NCBI RefSeq assembly: GCF_023156385.1
Contig: NZ_JAKZAK010000006.1
Span: forward strand, 62,001 to 126,000
Origin: Marinobacter xestospongiae
GTDB lineage: Bacteria > Pseudomonadota > Gammaproteobacteria > Pseudomonadales > Oleiphilaceae
Direction: 5' to 3'
Length of the DNA: 64,000 nt
Position 1 is the stretch's first letter, and every line of letters begins with the position of its first letter. Both the position numbers and the translations under genes were made by a program. The notes below the pieces were generated by a model. The model was not told the origin of the DNA. It ran no database searches and worked only from the letters and a program-made list of their open reading frames with translations. Shown here one piece after another: positions 24,612 through 34,808 of this stretch.

Positions 24612-27302
24612 TTATTCCAACAGCCCCAGCTCCCGGGCTCTCGCCAGTGCCTCGGTACGACTGCCGACGGCCAGCTTGCCGTAGAGGTTGCGGATGTGTG
24701 CTTTTACAGTGGCTGCCGCCACCTCCATGGTTGCGGCAATATCCTTGTTGGCCAGACCCTGGTGGATCAGTTCCAGCACTTCCCGCTCGCGCTGGCTCAG
24801 CGGCTCAAGCAGTTGGCTGTTGGCCGTCTCGGTACCCTCGGAGACCGGCGCAGTCCTTGCTGTCTGCGCTTCCAGTAACCGGCACAGCGCCTCGGCCCGC
24901 TTGCCACCGCGGATCAGCGTCGCCCTGGCAAGCAGGCGGGTTTGCAGTCTCGATGGGGTATCCGCAAACAGACGCAGGAAGCCCGCCTCAAGGCCATTCG
25001 CCAGCAGGGCGTCAAGAATGCCATCGGCTTCGGCCTCCTGTTGGCGACTCAGCAGGATCTCGGCCTGAACCAGTCCGGCTTCCAGTGCCAGTTGGTGGAA
25101 GCCGCGTTGCTGAGCCGATGCGAGCACGGGCTGTAGTCGGTTATGGGCCTCATCGACACGGTTGTCCGCCAGCAACACCCGCACCGCAACCAGCGTTTCA
25201 TGAAGCTGGTTGAGAGGGCTGCCGGAGCGGTTGGGGTCTTCTGCCTCCAGCCAGTGGCGGGCACGGGCCAGCTGGTTGCTGGCCAGCAGGCAGCGAACCA
25301 GTAGTGCCCCGCAGGCTGGCGGGTCGAACACAATCTGCTCCCGCCGCCGACGGGCGACCGCTTCGGCATCTTCCAGCGCGTCAATCGCCTCTTCAAACCG
25401 CCCCTCACTGAACGCGAGGTGACCGCGTACGTACTGGATAACAATGTGCTGCCCCGGCTCGGTGCCGGACTTCAGATGGTCCAGCAGCGGCGACAGGTGG
25501 GTTTGCGCCAGTGCTGGTTCGTTCCGCTCCCGGTAGATCTCTGTCAGCACGCTTTGCTGCCAGCAGGAGATCAGGCGGGGTTGTTGCGGATCGTAGAAGT
25601 GCTCGTCGACCCAGTGCCGGATGTCGTTGCAGGTTTCCAGCGCCAGGTCGAGGTCGCCCTGATAGTACTGAATCCAGGCCAGCAGGCCGCCACTGGAGAG
25701 TACGGTGCTGGGTTTGCGCTCGATGCGCCCATGCTGGACCGATGAGCGCAGTGCTTCGGCGGCGGCAACCAGGTCGCCCTGGCCGAAGCAGTCCAGTCCC
25801 AGGCCATAGTAGGTGACAGACTTTAATGGAATGCGGGTGTGGTCGAGCTCCTGCAACACCTGACGGGTCAGGTCACTCGCGCTTTTCTCGTCGTTGTGGA
25901 TGCGGGCCAAGTAGGACCGGATCAGCGAAATCTCGCTGTGCAGGGCCAACGCCCCTTCAGCATCGGGATGGGAATCGGCGACCTGCCGGTCCAGTAGATC
26001 CTCCAGCTCGCCCAGTAACGGTTCAATCCGGTCCACCCGGTTGGCGAAGTACAGGCCCCAGATCTGCAGCATCAGCAGGGGCGGGCTGTCATGCAGCCAG
26101 CGGTCCGGGAGGTGGTCGAGCCACTCCAGCACCGGCAGGTGGAAGCCAGCATGGATCAGTGCATTGCCATGCTGCGTCAGCGCGGAAGCAAGGCCCTCCC
26201 AGTCTTCCCGGAGAATCTGCTGACTGATGCCTTCCTGGACATGGTCATTGGCCAGCAGCCAGTCAATGGCCCGCGCCTGGCACTGGTCAAGCCGGTGCGG
26301 GGCCTGGTGGCTGGCACGCTGGATCAGCGCCTCGCGAAACAGGTCGTGGTAACGGAACCAGGTGTTGGTGTCATCCAGCGGCACCAGAAACAGGTTTTCC
26401 CGCAGCAGACGTTCCAGATAGTCCTGGCTGTCGGACGATGCCCGGATGTGATCACACAGCGACCCACACACCCGGGTGCAGGTTGCCGTATCAAGCAGGA
26501 ACTGACACAGCGCTGGCGGCTGGTTATCGAGAATCTCCGTCAGCACGTAATCGCTGATATGGCGCCCGTCCAGCTTGACCGTGGGCTTGCCGCCATCAGC
26601 GCTGCCGTCAGTACCTGACAGGGCCGTCAGTTGCATGGCGGCGGCCCAGCCCTCGGTGGTCTGCCACAGGCTGCGGATCTCGTCATCCGACAGTGCCAGG
26701 GACATGAAGTCACGAAAGAAGTGACCACATTCCTGCTCTGAAAACGCCAGGGTGCGAGGGTGAATCTCGCTGAGCCAGTGGCGGACTCGCCAGCGCGCCA
26801 ATGGCAGCTCGGGTTCGTTGCGGGAGGTGAGGGTGACCGTGACGCTGGCCGGAAGATAGTCAATGAAGAAGGCCAGTTGCCGCAGAATGGTCCGGTTCTG
26901 AATGGCGTGGAAATCATCCAGCACCAACAGAACCGGCTCACTGGTGGCGGCCAGGGCGTTCAGCAGGCCGGTGACGCCGCCGTCAAGTTCTGATGCCTCG
27001 GCCTGGCTCAGTGTTCGCTGGGCATCGTCCACACCATTCAGTCCGCTGTGTGCCAGCGAGCCCGCGACATACTGCCAGAACCGCCGGGGCTCATTGTCCG
27101 CGCTGTCCAGGGACAGCCACGCCAGCCGTTCGGTCGCGCCCGCGCACCATTGGCCCACCGCCGTCGTCTTGCCATAGCCGGCCGGTGCGATCACCAGGTT
27201 GAGCCGCTTCGGCGGTGCCGGTTCCAGCATCTCAACCAGCCGAGGGCGCTGCACGGCCCGGGGATCGGTCGCTGGAGGCAGAAATTTGGTGGTCAGCAGC
27301 AT
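24612..27302 (-). CDS. MalT-type LuxR-family transcriptional regulator
   Basis: This is a large ATP-dependent activator of 896 residues, the size of MalT and AlkS. It begins LLTTKFLPP, has Walker A APAGYGKTTAV at about residues 40-50 and Walker B VLLVLDDFHA. A long helical TPR-like sensor region follows, and a LuxR helix-turn-helix ends the chain (LSQREREVLELIHQGLANKDIA, then AAATVKAHIRNLYGKL). Such STAND proteins bind a small effector and ATP, then oligomerise on direct repeats. The ATG at 27302 is used; a TTG at 27314 would add four residues. No maltose or alkane genes are nearby, so the inducer is unknown. CRP-like sites lie both upstream (27410) and downstream (24565). Confidence 0.88.
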   Translation of the reverse strand: MLLTTKFLPPATDPRAVQRPRLVEMLEPAPPKRLNLVIAPAGYGKTTAVGQWCAGATERLAWLSLDSADNEPRRFWQYVAGSLAHSGLNGVDDAQRTLSQAEASELDGGVTGLLNALAATSEPVLLVLDDFHAIQNRTILRQLAFFIDYLPASVTVTLTSRNEPELPLARWRVRHWLSEIHPRTLAFSEQECGHFFRDFMSLALSDDEIRSLWQTTEGWAAAMQLTALSGTDGSADGGKPTVKLDGRHISDYVLTEILDNQPPALCQFLLDTATCTRVCGSLCDHIRASSDSQDYLERLLRENLFLVPLDDTNTWFRYHDLFREALIQRASHQAPHRLDQCQARAIDWLLANDHVQEGISQQILREDWEGLASALTQHGNALIHAGFHLPVLEWLDHLPDRWLHDSPPLLMLQIWGLYFANRVDRIEPLLGELEDLLDRQVADSHPDAEGALALHSEISLIRSYLARIHNDEKSASDLTRQVLQELDHTRIPLKSVTYYGLGLDCFGQGDLVAAAEALRSSVQHGRIERKPSTVLSSGGLLAWIQYYQGDLDLALETCNDIRHWVDEHFYDPQQPRLISCWQQSVLTEIYRERNEPALAQTHLSPLLDHLKSGTEPGQHIVIQYVRGHLAFSEGRFEEAIDALEDAEAVARRRREQIVFDPPACGALLVRCLLASNQLARARHWLEAEDPNRSGSPLNQLHETLVAVRVLLADNRVDEAHNRLQPVLASAQQRGFHQLALEAGLVQAEILLSRQQEAEADGILDALLANGLEAGFLRLFADTPSRLQTRLLARATLIRGGKRAEALCRLLEAQTARTAPVSEGTETANSQLLEPLSQREREVLELIHQGLANKDIAATMEVAAATVKAHIRNLYGKLAVGSRTEALARARELGLLE

Positions 27303-28651
<1,349 letters not shown>

Positions 28652-28666
28652 GTGTTTCAGGGCGCC

Positions 28667-29395
28667 TCAGTCTTGCCCGGTGGCAATGATATTCCCCGCA
28701 TGCAGGCCACACTCTTTCTTGGTGGCCTCTTCCCACCACCAGCGGCCCTCCCGTTCGTGCTGGCCGGGCAGCACCGGGCGGGTGCAGGGTTGGCAGCCGA
28801 TGCTGATGTAACCCTGTTCATGGAGCTTGTTATAGGGTGCTTCTGACATGCGGATGTAGTCCCAGACTTCCTTGGAACTCCAGTTTGCCAGCGGGTTGAA
28901 CTTCACCAGCGTACGCCCTTCGCCGGAGAAGGTGGTATCGAGCTGGACCACGGGGACATCGTTGCGGGTGCCGGGGCTCTGGTCCTTGCGTTGCCCGGTC
29001 ACCCAGGCATCCAGGGTTGCCAGCTTGCGGCGCATGGGATTGATCTTGCGGATGCCACAGCATTCCTTGTGGCCATCCTGATAGAAGCTGAACAGTCCCT
29101 TGCGGCGAACCAGATCCTCAACTTCGGCGGAATCCGGAAACATCACTTCAATATCCAGGTTGTAGTGCTCGCGAACCCGGTCTACGAACTCATAGGTTTC
29201 GGGATGGAGTCGGCCGGTGTCGAGGGTGAAGACCTTGAGGTTGTCGGTGAGCTTGTGGGCCATCTCGATCAGTGCCACGTCTTCGGCACCGCTGAATGAG
29301 ATGGCGATGTTGTCGTAATGGGCGAGGGCAGCCTTCAGGATGGCGCGGGGACTCTTGCCTTCCAGTTCCTGCCTCAGGGTATCGATATCAGTCAT
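28667..29395 (-). CDS. cysH: Assimilatory adenylyl-sulfate (APS) reductase
   Basis: It reduces activated sulfate to sulfite with thioredoxin. At 242 residues it is the bacterial iron-sulfur type: Cys112-Cys113 in KECCGIRK and Cys201/Cys204 in GCQPCTRPV ligate a [4Fe-4S] cluster, and Cys229 in ECGLH is the catalytic residue that carries the thiosulfonate. The presence of the CC and CxxC pairs argues for APS rather than PAPS as substrate, unlike E. coli Cys[14 protein letters not shown] is the PP-loop. The gene faces cysB and is divergent from thrH. Confidence 0.94.
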   Translation of the reverse strand: MTDIDTLRQELEGKSPRAILKAALAHYDNIAISFSGAEDVALIEMAHKLTDNLKVFTLDTGRLHPETYEFVDRVREHYNLDIEVMFPDSAEVEDLVRRKGLFSFYQDGHKECCGIRKINPMRRKLATLDAWVTGQRKDQSPGTRNDVPVVQLDTTFSGEGRTLVKFNPLANWSSKEVWDYIRMSEAPYNKLHEQGYISIGCQPCTRPVLPGQHEREGRWWWEEATKKECGLHAGNIIATGQD

Positions 29396-29651
29396 AGTGC
29401 TCTTATCAGGAGTTGGCCGGCAGTGCGGCTACTCAGCCATGGTTATGATTGTGTACCCGGGCGCGTGGGTAAGTGTTCGTTTTCTGGAGGCTTTACAATC
29501 TACCACTCCGCGGTGAACGTCTGAAAGACATTGCACTCATATCCTTATAGCAGTGCCTTTGCCCGGTGCATTCTCGGCCCTAATTACATATCATACCGCG
29601 AGACCCAAACGGCGTTCGTTCGCGCCCCATGAACAAACCAAGGAGATCACC
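29396..29651. promoter_or_regulatory. Divergent region between cysH and thrH
   Basis: Both genes must be transcribed from here. An inverted repeat GCACT-N13-AGTGC (about 29533-29555) is a possible LysR-type half-site pair and could be where CysB acts on cysH. This is a weak prediction, as CysB sites have little consensus. Confidence 0.3.
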
Positions 29652-30260
29652 GTGGAACTCGCATGCCTTGACCTTGAGGGAGTACTGATCCCGGAAATCT
29701 GGATCGCTTTTGCTGAGAAAACGGGAATTGAAGAGCTCAAGGCGACCACCCGCGACATTCCGGACTACGACGTGCTGATGCAGCAGCGGCTGCGACTGCT
29801 GGATGAGCATGGCTATGGCCTGCCTGAGATTCAGGAAGTGATCAGCACCCTGGACCCGCTGGAAGGCGCCCGTGAATTCCTGGACTGGCTGCGTGAGCGA
29901 TTCCAGGTGGTGATCCTGTCAGATACCTTTTATGAGTTCGCCATGCCACTGATGGCCAAGCTGGGACATCCCGCGCTGCTGTGTCACAAGCTGGAGGTGA
30001 ACGAACAGGGGCGTATCACCAACTATCTGTTGCGTCAGCGTGACCCCAAGCGCCAGTCGGTACGGGCATTCCAGCTGCTGAACTATCGGGTGATTGCCAC
30101 CGGCGATTCCTATAACGACACCACCATGCTGACCCAGGCTGAAGCTGGCATCCTGTTCCATGCGCCTGACAATGTGATCGCGGAATTTCCCCAATTCCCG
30201 GCGGTGCACAATTACGACGATCTGCGAGAAGAGTTCCTGAAAGCCAGCGAACGCTTCTGA
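29652..30260 (+). CDS. thrH: ThrH phosphoserine/homoserine phosphotransferase
   Basis: This is a haloacid-dehalogenase-fold enzyme that dephosphorylates phosphoserine and can move phosphate to homoserine, linking serine and threonine metabolism. It is known from Pseudomonas. HAD motif I is LDLEGVLIPE (nucleophile Asp near residue 7, with Glu in place of the usual second Asp-Thr pattern, as in ThrH), motif II is ILSDTFYEF and motif IV is GDSYNDTTML. The GTG at 29652 follows AGGAG by 6 bases; the longer frame back to 29553 has no start signal. The product has 202 residues, matching the family. Confidence 0.92.
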   Translation: MELACLDLEGVLIPEIWIAFAEKTGIEELKATTRDIPDYDVLMQQRLRLLDEHGYGLPEIQEVISTLDPLEGAREFLDWLRERFQVVILSDTFYEFAMPLMAKLGHPALLCHKLEVNEQGRITNYLLRQRDPKRQSVRAFQLLNYRVIATGDSYNDTTMLTQAEAGILFHAPDNVIAEFPQFPAVHNYDDLREEFLKASERF

Positions 30261-30266
30261 GCCCAG

Positions 30267-30297
30267 AAAAGCCTTCGCCTATAGTGGCGGAGGCTTT
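30267..30297. terminator. Bidirectional terminator between thrH and pabB
   Basis: The inverted repeat AAAGCCTTCGCC/GGCGGAGGCTTT (one wobble pair, 6-nt loop) lies between two converging genes, with A residues on the left arm and T residues on the right arm, so it can act for both strands. Confidence 0.7.
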
Positions 30298-30299
30298 CT

Positions 30300-31613
30300 C
30301 TACTCCCCAAACGCCAGTTCCAGCGCCTGCATCAGCGGCCCTACCTTATCCAGTGTCTCCCGGTACTCCTCTGCCGGATCAGAATCCGCAACAATACCGC
30401 CGCCGCCGTGGCAGTAGAGTGTGTTCCCCCTGGCGTACAGGGTGCGGATGGCAATGTTGCTGTACAGCGTGCCGTCGCCGTCGAGGTGGAATACGGAACC
30501 ACAGTACGGGCCTCGAGGTGACGTCTCCAGCTCCCGGATAATCTCCATGGCGCGGATCTTGGGTGCGCCGGTGATGGAACCTCCAGGGAAGGCCCGAAGC
30601 AGGGCGCTGATGGCGTCACAGTCGGTCGCCAGCCGCCCCGAGACGGTGCTGACCAGGTGGTGCACGTTGCGGTAACTTTCCAAAGCAAGTAACTGATCCG
30701 CCCGTACACTGCCGGGTTGGCAAAAACGGCCCAGATCATTGCGCAGCAGGTCGACGATCATGATGTTCTCGGCGCGGTCTTTGGGGCTTTCTTTCAACGA
30801 GCGCGCCAGCGCCTGATCCTCTTCCTCTGTTTCGCCTCGGGGCCGAGTACCCTTGATAGGCCGGGTGACCACTTGCCGGTCCCGGTCGATGGCAAGAAAG
30901 CTTTCTGGCGAGATCGACATCACCTGCTGTTCACCCTGGCGCAGGAAAGCGGCATGATCGGTGGGGATGCACTGGGTCAGGTGACGGTAAGCCTGCCACA
31001 GGTCGCCGTTAAAGCGGCACTGGAAGCGTTGCGACAGGTTTACCTGATAGCAGTCGCCAGCGAGGATGTAGTCTAGGATGCGCTGTACTTTTCGCCGGTA
31101 GCTGGTCTCGTCCTCATCGGCCCTGAAGGGGGACAGAGTAAGGGGGGCGACTTCAGCACTCGGGGCAGCTCTGCTCTGTCGTCTTAGAACGTCCAGCTTG
31201 TCGAGGGTGGTCGAATCCGCCGTCGCTGCCAGATGAATCTGCCAGCGCAGACCGTCGTGGTCGACTGGAACAAGTTGCCAGTCGTACCAGCCGGCGGATG
31301 CCGGCGGGGGCGTGTCTGCCAGCCCCGGAGCACTCTTGGCGAAGGCACTTTCTGTCCAGTAGCCCAGTTCATAATCCAGACAACCCGCCAACCGGACACC
31401 GTTGGCCAGGCCTTGGGCGACGCACTCATGGAAATCTTCCGTACCGGAGTTTGCCAGCGTTCTGATGGGCCAGGCGGAAAGCCAGCAGGGCGCCCCCCTG
31501 GGTCGCCCGGGATCGCCAAAGCAGACAAATCCGGGCTGCGAGGCAAACGCAGTGAGAAAGCGTTCACGGTGTTGGTGTGAATCTAGGTGCAGGATGTTGC
31601 GGTGTTCTGACAT
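30300..31613 (-). CDS. pabB: Aminodeoxychorismate synthase component I
   Basis: PabB converts chorismate plus ammonia to aminodeoxychorismate on the way to folate. The 437 residues carry the chorismate-binding fold: KVQRILDYILAGDCYQVNLS, ISPESFLA, TRPIKGTRPRG and the C-terminal FPGGSITGAPKIRAMEII, which is diagnostic of the PabB/TrpE family. The KGTRPRG Lys distinguishes PabB from TrpE. The start is taken at the ATG at 31613 (MSEHRN), although no strong ribosome site precedes it; the frame runs on to a TTG at 31694. Confidence 0.93.
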   Translation of the reverse strand: MSEHRNILHLDSHQHRERFLTAFASQPGFVCFGDPGRPRGAPCWLSAWPIRTLANSGTEDFHECVAQGLANGVRLAGCLDYELGYWTESAFAKSAPGLADTPPPASAGWYDWQLVPVDHDGLRWQIHLAATADSTTLDKLDVLRRQSRAAPSAEVAPLTLSPFRADEDETSYRRKVQRILDYILAGDCYQVNLSQRFQCRFNGDLWQAYRHLTQCIPTDHAAFLRQGEQQVMSISPESFLAIDRDRQVVTRPIKGTRPRGETEEEDQALARSLKESPKDRAENIMIVDLLRNDLGRFCQPGSVRADQLLALESYRNVHHLVSTVSGRLATDCDAISALLRAFPGGSITGAPKIRAMEIIRELETSPRGPYCGSVFHLDGDGTLYSNIAIRTLYARGNTLYCHGGGGIVADSDPAEEYRETLDKVGPLMQALELAFGE

Positions 31614-31755
31614 TGGAACTCGGGTTTGAGAGATGAACCCCAGAAACAAGGTATGTTGCCGGGTGCTGGCTGGGTAGATGCTGAACCCGGCCAATTATCT
31701 CAGACTTTACCGCAAAATGGGCGGCTCGCATTGCCCGAAAATAACAACGAAGCTA

Positions 31756-32021
31756 AGGAGTCTCTGATTAACTCCGGATCACCTCTGGCCTTCAGAGCGG
31801 TTCACACTCAAGGCGCGGCTTTGCAGGAAGGCTGGTTGCCTTTCAAGAAGGTGCAACGCCGAGTGTGGATCGCTCTGAAGACCCCGAAGGGCGTGCTCTG
31901 AGGGCTGCATCTGCGGCGTTACGGTCCTTGCCAAGGGCTACGGCCATTGGCTGCGAACCGCGCCTTGCAGCTACAGCCCTCAGATCGCGCAGAGGCGATT
32001 CGGATTTAATCAGAGGCTCCT
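31756..32021. mobile_element. MITE-like element with 25-bp terminal inverted repeats
   Basis: The ends are inverted copies (31756-31780 and 31997-32021) with three mismatches in 25 positions, sharing CTCTGATTAA. Inside are three more inverted repeats: 31790-31809 with 31861-31880 (two mismatches in 20), 31809-31818 with 31958-31967 (perfect 10 bp) and 31897-31907 with 31974-31984 (perfect 11 bp). The 266-bp unit would fold into a branched structure and has no believable transposase. No clear target duplication is visible. It ends 18 bp before the next gene's start. The end sequence recalls IS5- or IS1182-type inverted repeats, but this is from memory. Confidence 0.7.
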
Positions 32022-32039
32022 CAATCACCTGGAGGTACT

Positions 32040-32585
32040 GTGAAAAAGCTGATTGCTGCTACGGCCCTGTCCCTTACACAACTTTTGACTCCCGCGCAGG
32101 CGGAGGAGCAGGCACAGGCACCAAAAACCGTGACCACCGAGCAGGTGGCGCGTGAGATCCGCACCAACACTCAATACCTGTCTCGTCACGCCCTGCGCAA
32201 AGCCAAGGCGCTGATGGAAGCCTACGGCGATTTTGCGCCGTTTGGTGCGGGGCTGCTGCCCAATGGTGACGTGAAGTATGTCTGGGCGGTGAAGCCTGGC
32301 GAAGAGATTGAGAACATCAATGCGCCCCTGGTGCTGGACGCGATCAGGCGGGCGCTGGCAACCCAGGCCGACTCCGGCCGGATACTGGGGTCTGCCGTGA
32401 TCTACCAGTACAAAGGCGACGAACAGCCGCAGATCAATATCGAGCTTGAGTACCTGACCGGATTCGCGCAGATCCTGGCAACCCGGTACCGCGAATCCGA
32501 TGCCGGAATTGAGTATGGAGAAGGGGTTACGGGCACCTTCGACGCTATGATCTTTGTAGAAAATCGAGGAAATTCGGCTAATTAG
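32040..32585 (+). CDS. Exported protein of unknown function
   Basis: I do not recognise a family. The 181-residue product has a clear signal peptide (LIAATALSLTQLLTPAQA, cleavage before EEQ). The mature part is mixed helix and strand, with an LPNGDVKYVWAVKPGEE stretch and a conserved-looking GSAVIYQYKG segment. It should be periplasmic. The start is the GTG at 32040, 4 bases after GGAGG. The MITE-like element ends just upstream and may carry or interrupt the promoter. The gene below encodes another exported protein, after a 176-bp gap. Confidence 0.7.
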   Translation: MKKLIAATALSLTQLLTPAQAEEQAQAPKTVTTEQVAREIRTNTQYLSRHALRKAKALMEAYGDFAPFGAGLLPNGDVKYVWAVKPGEEIENINAPLVLDAIRRALATQADSGRILGSAVIYQYKGDEQPQINIELEYLTGFAQILATRYRESDAGIEYGEGVTGTFDAMIFVENRGNSAN

Positions 32586-32761
32586 CGGCGTTCTCCGTAG
32601 AACTGGTACGCGCCTCTCAGAAATGTAAGGAAATGTTAGTGACGGGTTAAATATTGTGCACCGTATCGCAGAATCGCCCGTCCTGCTCTGCAACACTGGC
32701 CTTGCGGTGACGGAATCAAGCCGCAACAAAAATAAAAGTTATTTCCTTTAAGGAGAACAAA

Positions 32762-33781
32762 ATGAAAGGCCTGAAGAAACTTGCTTTGGCAACCGCGGTT
32801 GCATCCATTCCCTTCGCTGCCCAGGCAGAGCTCAAAGCCCTCGACGATTCCATGATGGGCAATGTGACCGGTCAGAACGGTATCACCATCGAGCTTGAAG
32901 CTGAGGTGGGCATTGGCGAGATCGCGTATGAAGACGCCGGTTTCCTCGCCATCTCCGACGTTAAAATTGGTGGTGCAAATAACCCGCTGACTGGTACTGG
33001 TGGTACCAATGGCGCACTTGATGACGTCGCACTGTACATTGACGTGGCTGGTAGCTCCGGCGCCGGAGACACTGCACAAGCTTCGATCGGAATGGGTAAC
33101 AGCTACCTCGTTGGTGCCGACACCAACAAGCCTAATGTTACGTGGACCAATACCGAAACCGGAACTGGCGGAACTGCGAGCTATGAAGCAGACATGCCTG
33201 AGGTTCAGAACGGTGACCTCGTAATTGGCATTCGTTCAGTATCTGGCGTACCGGTTGACTTTGGTGTGAGCATCGGCGCTGTTAGTCTCGCGAAGCAAGG
33301 TAGCACGGTTGGTAATCTCGATGCGGAACGACGTGCCAACGGCGGAACCAGCACCACGCTCGTTTCCGATCTGGACATCACCGGTCTGCTCGGTCCGATC
33401 GACATCGTGATCCAGGAAGACCAGAACGCGCTGAACGTCAACGCCTACTTCAACGCCAACGGCAGCCTGAATGCTGATTTCATCGGCACCTACATGGACT
33501 TCAAACTGCACAACAGCCGTGGCGATGACACCAACGGCCTGACCATTGTTGACGCCTCCGGCACTCCGATCGTTGACACCAGCTTTGCTCACGCTCAGGT
33601 TGATCTGGGCACCGCGACCAACAACGCGGGTAATGATGCTCTGGCCTTCAACATCAACAACTTCTCCGGTGACCTGGATTTGGAAAACATCCGCATGGGT
33701 AGCAGCACTGCTGCCAGCATCGGTAACGTCTACATGACGGATCTGGACATCAGTGCGAAGATGACCGTCTACGGTCACTAA
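32762..33781 (+). CDS. Exported surface-type protein resembling DUF6160/FilA-like proteins
   Basis: The 339-residue product has a signal peptide (KLALATAVASIPFAAQA) followed by LKALDDSMMGNVTGQNGITIELE. That opening recalls DUF6160/FilA-type putative pilus or surface proteins of Acinetobacter and marine gammaproteobacteria. The rest is Gly/Asn/Asp/Thr-rich beta sequence with few charged helices and no Cys, as in extracellular beta proteins. A strong AAGGAG site precedes the ATG. A double hairpin and a terminator follow the stop, so it is probably a well-expressed single gene. Codon use looks cleaner and base composition lower in GC than in its neighbours. Family assignment is tentative. Confidence 0.7.
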   Translation: MKGLKKLALATAVASIPFAAQAELKALDDSMMGNVTGQNGITIELEAEVGIGEIAYEDAGFLAISDVKIGGANNPLTGTGGTNGALDDVALYIDVAGSSGAGDTAQASIGMGNSYLVGADTNKPNVTWTNTETGTGGTASYEADMPEVQNGDLVIGIRSVSGVPVDFGVSIGAVSLAKQGSTVGNLDAERRANGGTSTTLVSDLDITGLLGPIDIVIQEDQNALNVNAYFNANGSLNADFIGTYMDFKLHNSRGDDTNGLTIVDASGTPIVDTSFAHAQVDLGTATNNAGNDALAFNINNFSGDLDLENIRMGSSTAASIGNVYMTDLDISAKMTVYGH

Positions 33782-33788
33782 GACAGCA

Positions 33789-33836
33789 AGGCAGTTTCAT
33801 TGCCTGACTGGAGAAATCCAAACACCGGATTTCTCC
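33789..33836 (+). repeat. Two consecutive hairpins after the surface-protein gene
   Basis: AGGCA/TGCCT (33789-33805) is followed by a perfect 10-bp stem (33810-33819 with 33827-33836, 7-nt loop). Neither has a U-run. They precede a real terminator and may protect the 3' end of the mRNA from exonucleases. Confidence 0.5.
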
Positions 33837-33846
33837 TCTGTCGAAG

Positions 33847-33874
33847 ACCCGGGGGATTGCCTCCGGGTTTTTTT
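33847..33874 (+). terminator. Rho-independent terminator of the surface-protein gene
   Basis: The stem ACCCGGGGG/CCTCCGGGT (one mismatch) has seven T residues at 33868-33874, 66 bp after the stop codon. Confidence 0.85.
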
Positions 33875-33919
33875 GTTTTGGAGCCGGGCATGCGACTGTT
33901 AGGCCTGACGGATCAACAT

Positions 33920-33956
33920 AAAAAAGGCGCTCGCCATTGCTGGCGAGCGCCTTTTT
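33920..33956. terminator. Bidirectional terminator between converging genes
   Basis: A perfect 11-bp stem (33926-33936 with 33941-33951, loop TTGC) has six A on its left and five T on its right. It should terminate the minus-strand gene that ends at 33994 and back up the plus-strand terminator. Confidence 0.88.
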
Positions 33957-33990
33957 ACATTGCGTAGGCGTCTTACATTGCGCAGGCGTC
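33955..33990. repeat. Tandem 18-bp repeat, two copies
   Basis: TTACATTGCGTAGGCGTC at 33955-33972 is followed directly by a copy with one change (T to C) at 33973-33990, between the terminator and the stop of the minus-strand gene. It is most likely a slippage duplication. Confidence 0.8.
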
Positions 33991-33993
33991 CGG

Positions 33994-34614
33994 TTATTGC
34001 TGGTCCGGCACCTGGATCGAAAGATCAAACCCGCCACCCGGTCGCGGGGTCAGGCGCACCGGGCCATCATTGATGCCCTGCGGCATGGTGATCTGGTCGA
34101 CCCCCGGCAGATTGCCGAAGGACAGGTTAACGTTCTGGCCGTCAAAATTGATGCCCAGCTGATCATTAAGAAACATCTGGGTAAAAGGTTCGTCCGGGAT
34201 CACTGCCTGCTGCCCGAAGACGATGGTTGGTATCTCCGGATTGAAATTCGCCGGTGGCTGGGCAAGTGCCAACTGATCCTGTGGAATCAGCAACGCCCGC
34301 CGGAGAAACTCCTCCTCCGCCTGGGCCAGGGCATCGTCCTGGTTGAGCGACTGGTAATGGCGGATCGAATCCTGATAGGCCAGTTCCTCCGCTTCCGTGA
34401 TCACCGGCTCGCCCGGGGAGATCGTCAGCGACTTCAGAATTCGGCGCCGATCGGCGTCGGATTTGCGCTGGGACTGGGGGACAACAATAACCGCAGAGTC
34501 CTTGACGTACGTTTCTACCATTTCATCGGAGGTCAGTGTTCGAACCCCGGCATTCACCGGTAATGAGATGATCAATCCTGACATCCCTGCTAAAAGCCAT
34601 TGCTGTCTTGTCAT
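33994..34614 (-). CDS. Exported protein of unknown function
   Basis: I do not recognise it. The 206-residue product begins with a signal peptide (WLLAGMSGLIISLPVNA, cleavage before GVRT). It continues with a helical middle part (DADRRRILKSLTISPGE, then QDDALAQAEEEFLRRALL) and ends in a beta-rich part with PGGGFDLSIQVPDQQ. There is no Cys and no enzyme motif. GAGG lies 7 bases before the ATG. It converges on the surface-protein gene and might be part of the same secretion or assembly system, but only proximity supports that. Confidence 0.65.
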   Translation of the reverse strand: MTRQQWLLAGMSGLIISLPVNAGVRTLTSDEMVETYVKDSAVIVVPQSQRKSDADRRRILKSLTISPGEPVITEAEELAYQDSIRHYQSLNQDDALAQAEEEFLRRALLIPQDQLALAQPPANFNPEIPTIVFGQQAVIPDEPFTQMFLNDQLGINFDGQNVNLSFGNLPGVDQITMPQGINDGPVRLTPRPGGGFDLSIQVPDQQ

Positions 34615-34705
34615 AGTCCACCTCAGGTGTTTAACCCGATTGCTGCGCCCCGGCGTACCTCATTGAAAGGGCGGAAAAAGTATTGCGCGTTTATGCTATT
34701 GTCAG

Positions 34706-34723
34706 GCCACTTGGCAAAGTGGC
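34706..34723. repeat. Perfect hairpin upstream of DUF58 gene
   Basis: GCCACTT pairs with AAGTGGC around a GGCA loop, just after an extended -10-like TGCTATTGT (34694-34702). It would lie in the 5' leader of the DUF58 operon or be an operator. Confidence 0.4.
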
Positions 34724-34808
34724 TGCAGACATCGGTGCATTGGCCAGTATTTAGCCTGCGACACGGCATTGCAAGTCGCTTAGCGGGTCTTTGTGAACGT
34801 AATGGGTA

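Noticed and set aside
31626-31901. Plus-strand frame of 91 codons running into the MITE-like element
   Set aside because: It crosses the inverted repeats, has no motif and no ribosome site. The DNA symmetry explains the sequence better.
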